64,000 nt of DNA from Burkholderiaceae bacterium (GTDB taxonomy: Bacteria; Pseudomonadota; Gammaproteobacteria; Burkholderiales; Burkholderiaceae_F). The notes under the pieces are model-generated. The model saw only the letters and a list, made by a program, of their open reading frames with translations, had not been told where the DNA came from and did no database searches. The stretch is taken from contig JAFAIM010000012.1 of NCBI GenBank assembly GCA_019236735.1, forward strand, positions 1 to 64,000. Reading direction: 5' to 3'. A program made the translations under genes and the position numbers. Below, piece by piece: positions 1 through 9,532 of this stretch; positions within the stretch are counted from its first letter, which is position 1; every line of letters begins with the position of its first letter.

Positions 1-450
1 GTCCAGTCCGCTCAGGGGCCCGAACGCGAACATGAAGGTCTGGCTGCCGTCGGCCTCGGTCATGTGGCCGTCGCCGCCGGAGATCTGCTGGCACTTCACG
101 GTGCCGCCATTGCTCACGTACGGAGGCGTGACAGAGCCATTCGTAGCGGTCGCGCCATCAAAGGTAACGCCCGCGACGGTAACGGGCGGCACCAGCGTCG
201 GCCCGGTGTAGTAGTTCTCGAAATGCGGGCCGTAGTTGTTCGGCATGGTGCCGCCGCTTGTGTACGTGAGCGTGTTGACGCCCGTCGCGTTGTAGTCGTC
301 GTACAGGTTGGCGCCCGAACCTGTCGTGACGCTGCCAGGCGGGTGCAGCAGCGTCGCGTTCGGACACTGCACCATGAAGTTCTGCGCTCCCGCGGGCAAC
401 GCGACTGCCAGCAGCAGCGCCGCAACGGCGCGACTAAAGAGCTTGAACAT
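1..450 (-). CDS. Secreted multicopper-oxidase-like protein, N-terminal part only (runs off the left edge)
   Basis: Open minus frame from ATG (CAT at 448-450) to the window edge: signal peptide MFKLFSRAVAALLLAVALPAGAQNF, then ...KCQQISGGDGHMTEADGSQTFMFAFGPLSGLD, resembling large bacterial multicopper oxidases. Not in the ORF track because it lacks an in-window stop. Confidence 0.6.
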   Translation of the reverse strand, partial: MFKLFSRAVAALLLAVALPAGAQNFMVQCPNATLLHPPGSVTTGSGANLYDDYNATGVNTLTYTSGGTMPNNYGPHFENYYTGPTLVPPVTVAGVTFDGATATNGSVTPPYVSNGGTVKCQQISGGDGHMTEADGSQTFMFAFGPLSGLD

Positions 451-900
451 GAGACCTCCCCTGGACCTGGCGGCCGCAACTGTTCCTGCGGAAACCGTAC
501 CGAACGCAGGCTATTGCGTGCCCTTGTTGCTGGCAGCGTGGGAGCCACCGCTATTGGGACTCGGGGGCACCCTAGGCTTACATGCGCCTAGCCTCGACGA
601 TGGGTCGCAACGCTGTGCCTGGGGATATCTCCCCAATATGTGGAAAATACAGAGTTCCGCTTTTTTTTCAGATACTTATTGAATATCCATGCTGCGTCGC
701 AGGAAAACGCTATCTTGCAAATGGTAGGGATGCACAGTAAGCAAAATTGGTTCAAACCACGCCATAAACACGGTAGTTATGCTGCTTTTCCGCCGCTTTT
801 CAGCGGGAAACGGGAAGCAGTTTGGGGCTAGCGGGAATGGCCGCAGACGATAACGGCGGACGATAAAAACGGGGGCGACACCTCAATCAAGAAACAACGC

Positions 901-925
901 GAACGAGCCCGCCTCGCGGGCGTTC
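901..925 (-). terminator. Putative rho-independent terminator after the SCO-family gene
   Basis: Hairpin gaacgagcccgcctcgcgggcgttc; on the minus strand it is followed by T-rich gcgttgtttcttgatt; lies just past the SCO stop. Confidence 0.5.
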
Positions 926-943
926 TTGCGACGCGGAGCGCGA

Positions 944-1606
944 TCAGCGCGTCTGCGCGCCGCCCTGCGAGAACTGCGCGACCTGCTGATGGACCTCGTC
1001 GAGCAGCGCATCGGGCGTCGCGAACCCATCGAGTCGGATCCACGGGCCGCCCGGCGCTGCGCGATACAGAGTCACCGGCGAGTGGCTCATCTTGTCGCCG
1101 CGATACACATCGAACGCGCGTTGCACTCCAACGCTCGCCTCGAGGGTGCCAGTCAGGAACTCCCACTGCGGGCCGGCCTGGTAGCGCTTTGCATACTCGG
1201 TCAGGCGTGCCGGAGTGTCTTCCTCCGGGTCGATCGAGACCGACACCATTTTCACTTTGGCCGCATCCGCACCGAGGCGCCTCTGCACCTCGGCGAAGGT
1301 TTGCGTCAGCACGGGGCAAATCGTCGTGCAGGTCGTGTAGATGAAATCGAGCAGCACCGGACGGGGATCGCCCTTCAAGTCCTGCACAAGATTCACGCGC
1401 GTGCCGTCCGACCGAACCAGCGTGATGTCCGGCACCGCGTAATTGGTAGCGGTGCGAGTCACAGACGCCGCCCCCTGCATCATGTGGTGATGGTGTGCGT
1501 GAGGGTCGGACTGCGGGTCGTCCGCGCGCGCCACTGCCGAAGCAAACAGCAGGCAGCATCCACACAGCGCAAGGACACCATTCGTGCTCTTCATTGCGTC
1601 GCCCAT
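944..1606 (-). CDS. SCO1/SenC-family protein (copper chaperone / thioredoxin-like)
   Basis: DFIYTTCTTICPVLTQTF (CxxxC), VSIDPEEDTPARL, His-rich N-terminus HAHHHHMMQ. Confidence 0.9.
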   Translation of the reverse strand: MGDAMKSTNGVLALCGCCLLFASAVARADDPQSDPHAHHHHMMQGAASVTRTATNYAVPDITLVRSDGTRVNLVQDLKGDPRPVLLDFIYTTCTTICPVLTQTFAEVQRRLGADAAKVKMVSVSIDPEEDTPARLTEYAKRYQAGPQWEFLTGTLEASVGVQRAFDVYRGDKMSHSPVTLYRAAPGGPWIRLDGFATPDALLDEVHQQVAQFSQGGAQTR

Positions 1607-1618
1607 CCCAAGAAAGCG

Positions 1619-2371
1619 CTACGAGTTAGATGATAGCAGGGCACCGAAATCGCGCAATTCGGCCGCATTGAGGTCCGATACGGCCCAATACGACAGGCCC
1701 GCAGCGCCCCAGCGGACCATGTTGTAGCCGCGGCGCGGTTCCGTGGGGCCGGTGCCGGGGTGCTCCGACGGCCAGATGAACACCGAAATCACGTGCTGGC
1801 GGCGCTTGTACACCAGAACCGCGACCGGCTTGGCGTCGAGAACGTCGAGGCGCCCGCCGATCAGTTCGAATCCCTGCTGAGACAGATCCGGAACCGCCGG
1901 CGAAAATCCGAGGTGCGCGCTGAGCCACGGTTTTACCGTGTGATGGTCGGACGAAGCGACGTCCACCGGATTCGGCCCCAGCAGCGCGCGTAGGTGATCG
2001 TCCAGCACCTCCTGCACGCTCGGCTGCCATCCGGGCGGCTGCGCCTGCATCATCGGCAGCAGCGCCGGAACGAGCCAGGCGGCCAGCGCGGCGCACGCCA
2101 CGCCGGCGGCCAGCAAACCCCAAAATGGCGGCAGCCTGCGCGAGCGCGGTTCGGCCCGCCGCACCTGTCGCAGCACGCGCTCGTGCAGTCCCGCGGGCGC
2201 TTCGTAGTAGCGCGCCTGCGCGCGGATGCGCTCGCCGATCGCTCGCAGGTCGGACAGCCCCTGGCGCAGCTCGGCGTCGGCAACCAGGCGGCGCTCGAAA
2301 TCGCTCGATTCGGTGGCGCTCAATTCGCCATCGAGGTAGGCGTGCAGGCGCAACTCGTCGTCGCGGCTCAT
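1619..2371 (-). CDS. Anti-sigma factor (transmembrane)
   Basis: MSRDDELRLHAYLDGELSATESSDFERRLVAD N-terminus and one central TM segment; overlaps the upstream ECF sigma gene stop. Confidence 0.85.
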   Translation of the reverse strand: MSRDDELRLHAYLDGELSATESSDFERRLVADAELRQGLSDLRAIGERIRAQARYYEAPAGLHERVLRQVRRAEPRSRRLPPFWGLLAAGVACAALAAWLVPALLPMMQAQPPGWQPSVQEVLDDHLRALLGPNPVDVASSDHHTVKPWLSAHLGFSPAVPDLSQQGFELIGGRLDVLDAKPVAVLVYKRRQHVISVFIWPSEHPGTGPTEPRRGYNMVRWGAAGLSYWAVSDLNAAELRDFGALLSSNS

Positions 2372-2912
2372 CGCGACGACTCCTGCCGGTCGGCGGCAGC
2401 CTCGATCACCTTGACCGACTGCGACAGCAGACGGCGCGCGCGCGCCAGCCGCGACATCACGGTTCCGATCGGGATGCCGGCGATCTGTGCGATCTGCCGG
2501 TATGCAAGGTCCTCCAGTTCGCGCAGCACGATCACTTCGCGCAACGCCGGCGGCAGCGCTGCGATCGCCTCGCTCAGAAGGCGTGCCTCCGCGCGACGGA
2601 TCGCGGAAGTTTCGGGCTGATCAGATGGCGGCGCCGCGATCTCGTCGGCGCCTTCTTCGAGTGCGGTCAGCTCGGCCGGACGATTGGCCTGCAGCCAGGT
2701 CCAAGCGGCATTGCGAACGATGCCGAGCAGCCACGGGCGTGCCTCGTCACCGCGCAATCCGTCCAGGAAGCGCAGCGCGCGCAGCGCGGCGTCCTGCACG
2801 ATGTCTTGCGCGTCGTGGTCGTTGCGCGTGAGCCAGCGGGCGAAGTTGTACGCCGCTCCCAGATGCGGAACGACCACCTGTTCGAAACGTCGCCCACGGT
2901 CGTCCATTCCAT
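2368..2912 (-). CDS. ECF-family RNA polymerase sigma factor
   Basis: AYNFARWLTRNDHDAQDIVQDAALRALRF (region 2) and LPPALREVIVLRELEDLAYRQIAQIAGIPIGTVMSRLARARRLL (region 4). ORF extends to 2952; MDDRGRRFEQ start preferred. Confidence 0.95.
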
Positions 2913-2926
2913 ACGATAACCCGTGA

Positions 2927-3103
2927 TCAGGAGTGCTGCGCTCCCGGCGCAACTTTGATCATCGTGCAGCTACCCACTTCGCCAGCCGCGGGCGGGGCAC
3001 CCGCCGTCGCCACGGAGCCGATCGTCCACGTGACGAAAGCGGCGATCAGCACGGCAAACATCGCGTTGTCGGGGGAAAACAGCCAGTTTCCTGTGTTGCC
3101 CAT
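2927..3103 (-). CDS. Small single-TM protein
   Basis: MGNTGNWLFSPDNAMFAVLIAAFVTWTIGSVATAG...; GGAAAGGAA-type RBS; related to the next ORF upstream. Confidence 0.6.
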   Translation of the reverse strand: MGNTGNWLFSPDNAMFAVLIAAFVTWTIGSVATAGAPPAAGEVGSCTMIKVAPGAQHS

Positions 3104-3199
3104 CTCAGTTCCTTTCCGGTGAATCGCTGCAGGCGGAATTGCCACAGGCGCAATGTAGGTGCGAGCCTGCGCCTTCGCCATCCGCTTCTTGCCACCCAA

Positions 3200-3367
3200 T
3201 CAGGAATTGCTGCCGCTTACCGCGACTCGCGCCAGCGTGCTGGTAGCCACCGCCGCCGAATGCTTCGACAGATCCGTTGCCGCCGAAATCGCGAGCGAGC
3301 CGACGAACACGGCGATCAAAAGCGTGAAAAGGGCATTCTCGGAAGTCCGTTGAAATGCGTTTGTCAT
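3200..3367 (-). CDS. Small single-TM protein, apparent paralogue of 2927-3103
   Basis: MTNAFQRTSENALFTLLIAVFVGSLAISAATDLSKHSAAVATSTLARVAVSGSNS; AGGAGAG RBS directly upstream. Confidence 0.6.
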   Translation of the reverse strand: MTNAFQRTSENALFTLLIAVFVGSLAISAATDLSKHSAAVATSTLARVAVSGSNS

Positions 3368-3636
3368 TTTCTCTCTCCTGGGTTGGACCGGGGCCGTTCC
3401 CCGATGCGATGGAGGCACTGTATGGATGGGCCTTGCGCGTCGCCAGCCGATTGCGACGAAGCGCCAATTGCGGCGCGCGAAGTGCAAAAAGGCAGGACAG
3501 GCGGAGCGAAACCGCGATTGGCGGTGCGAAACGGGCGTAGACGGGCGCGAAAATCGGATCAAGGGACCAAGTCAGCATCACGGTTATCGGGAGAAAATCG
3601 CCACGCGTCGCTCCCCCGGCGACCTCACTTGGGTGA

Positions 3637-4660
3637 TCAGATGAGTTGGCTCAGCAGGGTTTGCACTGGCACAACGACCGGCTCGGCCCGTTCGAAGCAG
3701 TCTGCGTTCACGAAGGCCCGGTTCATGACGGCCTGAAACGCGTGGCGGGCCCTTGTCTGCGATTGGAAGTATTCCAGCGCGTCGGACAGTCCAGCTTCAC
3801 TTGCCTTGACTTCCACCAGGAACCACGGTTTGCGATCGCGCACCACCAGGAAGTCGACCTCCCGCTTCAGCTTGTCGCGCACATAGCGAAGATCGAACTG
3901 CCCCAGGCCCAAGTCTGTCCAGCCCTCGACGGCCTTGAGCAGATGGCAGCCAACGAAGGTCTCCGCCCTGGCACCGAGATCCTCGATACCGGACCAGTCG
4001 CGCAAGAACCACTTCGGCTCCTTGCGCAGTGCCTTGGCGACGTTGGCGAACCACGGTCGCACGAGGAAGCCGAAATGCAGGCGAACGAGAAGGTCTACCC
4101 AGCGTCTCACGGTATCGACCGCGACAGCGATTTCGCGGCTCAGGTTCGAATAGACGATCTGACTGGCGGAACGCTCGGACAGAATCTGGGCGAGCACTTC
4201 CATCGAACCGAGATCTTGCAGTTGCGCCACGTCGCGCACATCCACCTTGGTGAGTTGATCCAGTCTGAGCGATCTCCACCGGCGCGTGAAGCGTACGTCA
4301 CGTTTCAGGAAGGGCTCCGGAAAGCCGCCATGGTCGAGGAGAGCACACCAGTCGGCTTGCGGGATGGGAACGGGCGGCTGGACAGCCTCGCGCGGCACCG
4401 CCGTGCGGACGCATTCGGCAACGCTCCACGAATGCATGCGAAACGGGAAGTAGCGGCCCATAAGGCTCTCGCCGCCGCGGCGCGCGATATCCAAGCGAGA
4501 GCTTCCCGTGACGATCACCCGCACGCGCGGCCCGTACATGTCAAAGAAGCCTTTCAGGAATCCCTTCCACTTGGGGTACTTGTGCAGCTCGTCCAACACG
4601 ACAACGGCGGCGCGCTCGCGAAGATTGGTACTAACTTGAACCGAGTCGAAACAGGTGTGA
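3637..4660 (-). pseudogene. N-terminally truncated AAA ATPase with DUF4143-like C-terminus
   Basis: Keeps Walker B (AAVVVLDELHKYPKWKGFLKGFF), sensor-like VTGSSRLD and the C-terminal nuclease-like region VDFLVVRDRKPWFLVEVKAS, but no Walker A (GxxxxGKT). The upstream frame runs antisense into the thioredoxin gene. Confidence 0.65.
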
Positions 4661-4711
4661 AAGGACGCTTCGGCGACGAACCGGGACCGCGGGTTCGGGT
4701 ACCGTATCGGC

Positions 4712-6358
4712 ATGGACATGCGAGAACTGCGGCACGGCAAGCTCCAACTTGCGATCCTCCTCGCAGGTGCGCTGGGAGCTGCGCCTGCAATCGGAGCATC
4801 CGAGGCAGACCCTCGGGATGTGGGCAGCTCCGCGGTCACGGCGTCAGGCGAGCACTCCGGCGCTCTGGCGATCGCGTGGTTCGCCGGCGACGTCGACGCC
4901 GCGTTTGCGCGCGCGCGCGCTGAGCGCAAGCCCGTTTTCCTCTACTGGGGCGCGACATGGTGCCCGCCCTGCAACCAAGTGAAGGCGACGATCTTCCAGC
5001 GCCAGGATTTCATCGAGCGTTCGCGCCAGTTCGTTCCCGTCTATATCGACGGCGATCAGCCGAGCGCGCAGAAGCTCGCGGACCGTTTCCGCGTGCGCGG
5101 GTACCCGACGATGATCCTGTTCTCGCCTGACGGCACCGAGGTGACGCGGCTGCCGGGCGAAATCGATCCGCAGCAGTATCTCGAGCTTCTGTCGCTGGGG
5201 CTTGGCGCTGGCCGTTCGGCGCACGCGACGCTGCAAACGGCGCTGCACGCAGGCAACGGGCACGAGGCCGGAAACCTCACCGCCGAAGACTGGACCCTGC
5301 TCGCCGATTACTCCTGGGACACTGACGAGGGGCAGTTGGTGGCACCCGACCACGTCGCTTCGACGCTGGTCGCGCTGGCGCAGTCGTGCCCGGCGCGCTA
5401 TCGCGCCGCCTCCGATCGGCTGGCGCTGCGCGCGATCTCCGCGACCGCCGCGGGCAAGGGGACGGTCAGCGTGGATCGTGCGCGCGCACTCGCGCACGTC
5501 GAATCGGTGCTGGCGGACCCTGCGCGCGCTCGCGCGCAGTTCGACCTGCTGGTGGAATGGGCGCCGATCGTCGTAGGGGCCGTGACCGATCCGCAGAGCA
5601 GCGAAAGGCAGCAGCTGGTTGAGCGCTGGGATGCGCGGCTCGCCGCATTCGCGGCGGATCAGCAGGTTTTTACCGCCGACCGGCTCGATGCGCTGTCCAC
5701 CCGCGCGGTCTTACAAAAGCTGCTCGATCCCAATGCGCCCGTTGCGCCGCCTCTGGTCGAAGCGATCCGGTCCGCAGTGGCCCTGGCCGATCGCGAAACC
5801 ACGGATCGCTACGAGCGACAGGCCGTGATCAGCTCGGCCGCCTACGCGCTCTCGGCCGCCGGCCTCGACAAAGAGTCCGACTCGCTGTTGACCGCTGAGC
5901 TCACCCGCTCGGCCTCGCCGTACTATCCGATGACCGAGCTCGCCGTGAACGCGCGCAAACGTGGCGACGCTGCCGCCGCGCTCGACTGGTACGAGAAGGC
6001 ATACGGCGCTGCGCAGGGGCCCGCCACGCGACTGCAGTGGGGCGCTCGCTATGTGACGGCGTTGCTCGAGCTGTCGCCCGACCGGGAAGACCGTGTCGCA
6101 CAATCCGTTACACGCGTGATCGGGGATCTGGATCCGGCGCCAGAGACCTTTCACGGCCGCAACCGTGTGGTGCTCGAGCGGCTGGGAGCGGCGCTGCTCG
6201 AGTGGGACTCCGGCCATGCGCACGATTCGGTCGTGAGCGACGCAGCCGAGAAGATGGTCGCGGTTTGCATCAAATTGCCGGACGCTGCGCCCGAGAGGGT
6301 CGTGTGCGGCAGCCTGTTGCAGCGATCAGGATCGCCGACCTTGCCAGAGCATCACTGA
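4712..6358 (+). CDS. Secreted thioredoxin-family protein
   Basis: Signal-like N-terminus; KPVFLYWGATWCPPCNQVKATIF with WCPPC active site; FRVRGYPTMILFSPDG. Confidence 0.88.
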   Translation: MDMRELRHGKLQLAILLAGALGAAPAIGASEADPRDVGSSAVTASGEHSGALAIAWFAGDVDAAFARARAERKPVFLYWGATWCPPCNQVKATIFQRQDFIERSRQFVPVYIDGDQPSAQKLADRFRVRGYPTMILFSPDGTEVTRLPGEIDPQQYLELLSLGLGAGRSAHATLQTALHAGNGHEAGNLTAEDWTLLADYSWDTDEGQLVAPDHVASTLVALAQSCPARYRAASDRLALRAISATAAGKGTVSVDRARALAHVESVLADPARARAQFDLLVEWAPIVVGAVTDPQSSERQQLVERWDARLAAFAADQQVFTADRLDALSTRAVLQKLLDPNAPVAPPLVEAIRSAVALADRETTDRYERQAVISSAAYALSAAGLDKESDSLLTAELTRSASPYYPMTELAVNARKRGDAAAALDWYEKAYGAAQGPATRLQWGARYVTALLELSPDREDRVAQSVTRVIGDLDPAPETFHGRNRVVLERLGAALLEWDSGHAHDSVVSDAAEKMVAVCIKLPDAAPERVVCGSLLQRSGSPTLPEHH

Positions 6359-6425
6359 GCCGCTCCGGCTTGCACCGGCCGAGCTACGAATGCGTTGACC
6401 GATCTTCCTTCGCCTGTGGTGGGAA

Positions 6426-7805
6426 TCACCCCACGAATTGGGGGGGAACTGTCGGTAGGACCCGCCGAATCGTCAGGATCGCTCGCAGCCCGCCACCCTC
6501 GCGCGACTCGAACGCGACATCTCCTCCGTGACCGCGTGCGATCGCGCGCGCAATCGCCAGCCCGAGCCCGGTTCCGCCAGTGTGGCGCGCGCGAGATGCC
6601 TCCAGCCGCACGTACGGTTCGAACACGCGTTCTTGCTCGGATTGCGGGATTCCCGGACCGCGGTCCTCGACGACGAATTCGATCCGCTCGGCACCGTCGC
6701 GGAGGGTCAGATCAATGTCGCCTCCGCCGTATCGACGCGCGTTGTCGACCAGGTTGCTCAGGCAGCGCCGCACCGCTTGCGCGCGCGCGAGTAACGGCGC
6801 GCCCGCCTGTCCATGCGTGCGGATCTGGCAGCCGAGCGCCCGCATGTCCTCCGCAACCGATTCGACCAGCGCGTTCGCGTCGACCCGGGCCGGTTGCTCG
6901 CCACTGTGTCCGGCACGCAGGAATTCGAGCGTGTTGCCGATCATGCGATCCATCTCGACCAGGTCGCTTTCGATCGCCTCGCGTGTCGCCTCGTCGGCGA
7001 GACGCTCGATTCGCAGGCGCACGCGCGTGATCGGCAGCCTGAGGTCGTGTGAGACCGCGGCGAGCGCTTGCGATCGGGTCTGCAAGTTGCGCTTCAAATC
7101 CTGCTGCATCCGGTTGAACGAGGCGGCGGCGACCGCGACTTCCGCCGGACCGGTTTCTGCCAGTGGAGGCTGGTCGAGGTCACTGGCCAGGCCCTGCGCC
7201 GCGCGCGCCAGCGTCTGCAGCGGCAGCGTCAGGCGCCGCACCGCCCACGCGGCAAGTGCGCCGGCGGCGGCCATCAGCGCTGCAACCGCGATCAACAGAT
7301 TGGTCGATGGCCCCGACAGCGGCGGCGGCAGCGCGTGCCGCAACGTCACGACCGTCCCATCTCTCAGTCGCGCCTGAACCGCGAGCAGCCGCAACTGTCT
7401 CCGGTGCGTGCCCTCGAAAGGTTCCGGCGCAGCGGCAGGCTCCGGGCGCAGTACCACTGCCTGCACCTCGAGTGGGTGCACCAGTTCCTTTCGAAGGTTG
7501 TCCAAGAATGCGGACGCCTCGTCCGGCAGCGGTTCCTGCGGCTTGCGCCACGCCTCCTGCAAGCTCGCGTGCCCCGGATGCAGTCCAGCCGTGCCAATGA
7601 TGCGCAGCCGTTCGTCCGGCGTCGCGGCGTCGATCGCGCCGATGAATCCCGCGATCCGCTGGGCCGCCTGATCACCCCATATCCGGCGCACCAAGCGCTC
7701 GCGCTCGACCAGCAGCACTCCGGCCACGACCAGTTGCGAGACGACCACCGCCACGACGGTGGCGAAGACCACCTGGCCGAACAGCGATCGGGGAAGAAGC
7801 TTCAT
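6426..7805 (-). CDS. Two-component sensor histidine kinase
   Basis: HAMP region, H-box AAVSHDLRLPITRVRLRIE, N-box NLVDNARRYGGGDIDL, G-box EDRGPGIPQSEQERVFEPYVR...GTGLGLAIARAIARGHGG. Confidence 0.95.
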   Translation of the reverse strand: MKLLPRSLFGQVVFATVVAVVVSQLVVAGVLLVERERLVRRIWGDQAAQRIAGFIGAIDAATPDERLRIIGTAGLHPGHASLQEAWRKPQEPLPDEASAFLDNLRKELVHPLEVQAVVLRPEPAAAPEPFEGTHRRQLRLLAVQARLRDGTVVTLRHALPPPLSGPSTNLLIAVAALMAAAGALAAWAVRRLTLPLQTLARAAQGLASDLDQPPLAETGPAEVAVAAASFNRMQQDLKRNLQTRSQALAAVSHDLRLPITRVRLRIERLADEATREAIESDLVEMDRMIGNTLEFLRAGHSGEQPARVDANALVESVAEDMRALGCQIRTHGQAGAPLLARAQAVRRCLSNLVDNARRYGGGDIDLTLRDGAERIEFVVEDRGPGIPQSEQERVFEPYVRLEASRARHTGGTGLGLAIARAIARGHGGDVAFESREGGGLRAILTIRRVLPTVPPQFVG

Positions 7806-8545
7806 CCGCGCTGCGGTGCGCTCACGAGCATGTAGCCTTCGCTGCGGACGGTGCGGATCATGCGCGGCTCGCGCGCGTCGTCGCGCAGCCGCTTGCGCAG
7901 CCGGCTCACCAGTACGTCGACGGTGCGCTCGAGACGGTTGGCCTCGCGCCCCGCGATCGCGTCGATCAGCTGGTCGCGCGTCAGCACTCGATTCAGGTTC
8001 TCGGCCAGTGCACGAAGCAGGCGGAACTCGCCGGTCGACAGCGCCACGACGACACCTTCGGGATCGACCAGGTGATGTGCACCCAGATCGAGCGTCCAGC
8101 CGTCGAAGCCGATACGGGAGGACACGTTGCTGCCGCGATCACCGGCGCGCCGCAGAATGCTGCGGATTCGCGCCAGCAGCTCGCGCGGCGAAAACGGCTT
8201 GGCGAGGTAGTCGTCCGCCCCCATTTCGAGTCCGAGCACCCGTTCGAACTCGTCGCCGCGCGCGGTCAACATCAGGATCGGCACCGACGAACGCGCGCGC
8301 AGGCGGCGACATAGCGTCAGCCCGTCGTCGCCGGGAAGCATCAGGTCCAGGACAATCAGATCGTACTCGGAGCGCCCGAGCTCATCATGCATCGCAGCGC
8401 CGTCGGCCACCGCACGCACTTCGTAACTGGAGTCGCGCAGGTAGCCGTCGAGCAGCTCGCGCAAGCCGGGATCGTCGTCGACGACCAGGATCCGTTGCGT
8501 CATTCGGCGCGCGGTCACAGGAGAGGTTCTCTGCAGCATAAGCAT
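7802..8545 (-). CDS. OmpR-family response regulator
   Basis: ILVVDDDPGLRELLDGYL receiver; winged-helix LDVLVSRLRKRLRDDAREPRMIRTVRSEGYML; ATGA overlap with the kinase; AGGGAG RBS before ATG at 8545. Confidence 0.95.
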   Translation of the reverse strand: MLMLQRTSPVTARRMTQRILVVDDDPGLRELLDGYLRDSSYEVRAVADGAAMHDELGRSEYDLIVLDLMLPGDDGLTLCRRLRARSSVPILMLTARGDEFERVLGLEMGADDYLAKPFSPRELLARIRSILRRAGDRGSNVSSRIGFDGWTLDLGAHHLVDPEGVVVALSTGEFRLLRALAENLNRVLTRDQLIDAIAGREANRLERTVDVLVSRLRKRLRDDAREPRMIRTVRSEGYMLVSAPQRG

Positions 8546-8682
8546 GGTCGAACTCCCTTTCGAGTGAGGATACAGGCGCTGACCAACTGTTACGCGCAGT
8601 TCACAGGCCGAAGGGCGGCACCATGAACCCATTGACACCGCGTCGCTCTAATGGTTCGCAACCTTCCCAACCGGAGAGCTTC

Positions 8683-9228
8683 ATGATGATCGTTCGCAAA
8701 CAGGTGCCTTGGACTGCAATGCTTGCCGTCGTGCTGGTCGCGGCGCTCCCCCTCGCGGCGATGGCACAGCAGCAGCGCGAGACCGGGGATCCTCCGCACG
8801 CAGAGCGGATGCACGAGTACATGCAGGAGCGGATGGAAAAGCACCTGGACCGCCTGGCCGCACGCCTCGAGATCCGCGCATCGCAGCAGGATGCGTGGAA
8901 AGCGTTTGCCAGCGCGGTGCGTGCGATGGTGCCGGCCGCCCCGCCGGCCCCGCCCCCGAAAGACCTTGACGCTGCGGCCCTTGCGCGCCGGGGCGCCGAT
9001 CGCGCCGCCGATCGAGCCAAGCACCTCGAGCAACTGGCAGACGCGACCGCCAAGCTGCAGCAGGCGCTCGATCCCCCGCAACGCGAGGTGCTGAACGAGG
9101 CCGCACGCCGCTTCGCCCATCGGATGCATGAAATGGGCACGCACGGCGAAATGGGGCGATGCAACGGACATCACGGACATGACGGGCATGAGGGTCACGG
9201 CGACGGCGACGGTATGCACGACGGCTGA
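8683..9228 (+). CDS. Spy/CpxP-like periplasmic protein with His-rich C-terminus
   Basis: Signal peptide, LTxxQ-like helical body (LEIRASQQDAWKAFASAV), tail GEMGRCNGHHGHDGHEGHGDGDGMHDG; divergent from the two-component genes. Track ORF begins at 8623. Confidence 0.8.
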   Translation: MMIVRKQVPWTAMLAVVLVAALPLAAMAQQQRETGDPPHAERMHEYMQERMEKHLDRLAARLEIRASQQDAWKAFASAVRAMVPAAPPAPPPKDLDAAALARRGADRAADRAKHLEQLADATAKLQQALDPPQREVLNEAARRFAHRMHEMGTHGEMGRCNGHHGHDGHEGHGDGDGMHDG

Positions 9229-9313
9229 ATGGGCGGATTCGTGCCGCCGGCGAGCGTCTCCTCCCGTCGACGGTAGTGCGCTGAGCTTGACGTATGTCAA
9301 ATGCATTACTAGA

Positions 9314-9532
9314 ATGACATATGTGGAGAAGATTCAGGTCTATCTGCCGAAAGAGGAGCTCGACGCCTTGCGCAAGGCCGCGTCCCGCTCGGGGCGCAGC
9401 GTCGCGGAACTAGTCCGGGGAGCGATCCGCGCGGCCGGGTTGAGGACTCCGACGGCCGGCCCTGTAGCCATCTGGGATGGTGAGCCGCGGCGGCCATCGG
9501 TCGAGCACGATACGGTCCACGACGAACCTTGA
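9314..9532 (+). CDS. CopG/ribbon-helix-helix antitoxin-like protein
   Basis: MTYVEKIQVYLPKEELDALRKAASRSGRSVAELVRGAIR; overlaps the start of the PIN gene. The track ORF at 9128 is extended upstream. Confidence 0.8.
   Translation: MTYVEKIQVYLPKEELDALRKAASRSGRSVAELVRGAIRAAGLRTPTAGPVAIWDGEPRRPSVEHDTVHDEP

Noticed and set aside
64-842. Several 60-175 aa track ORFs at the left edge (64-591 +, 114-548 -, 308-682 +)
   Set aside because: Arg/Ala-rich or domainless shadows of the real minus-strand multicopper-oxidase-like frame and its upstream region.
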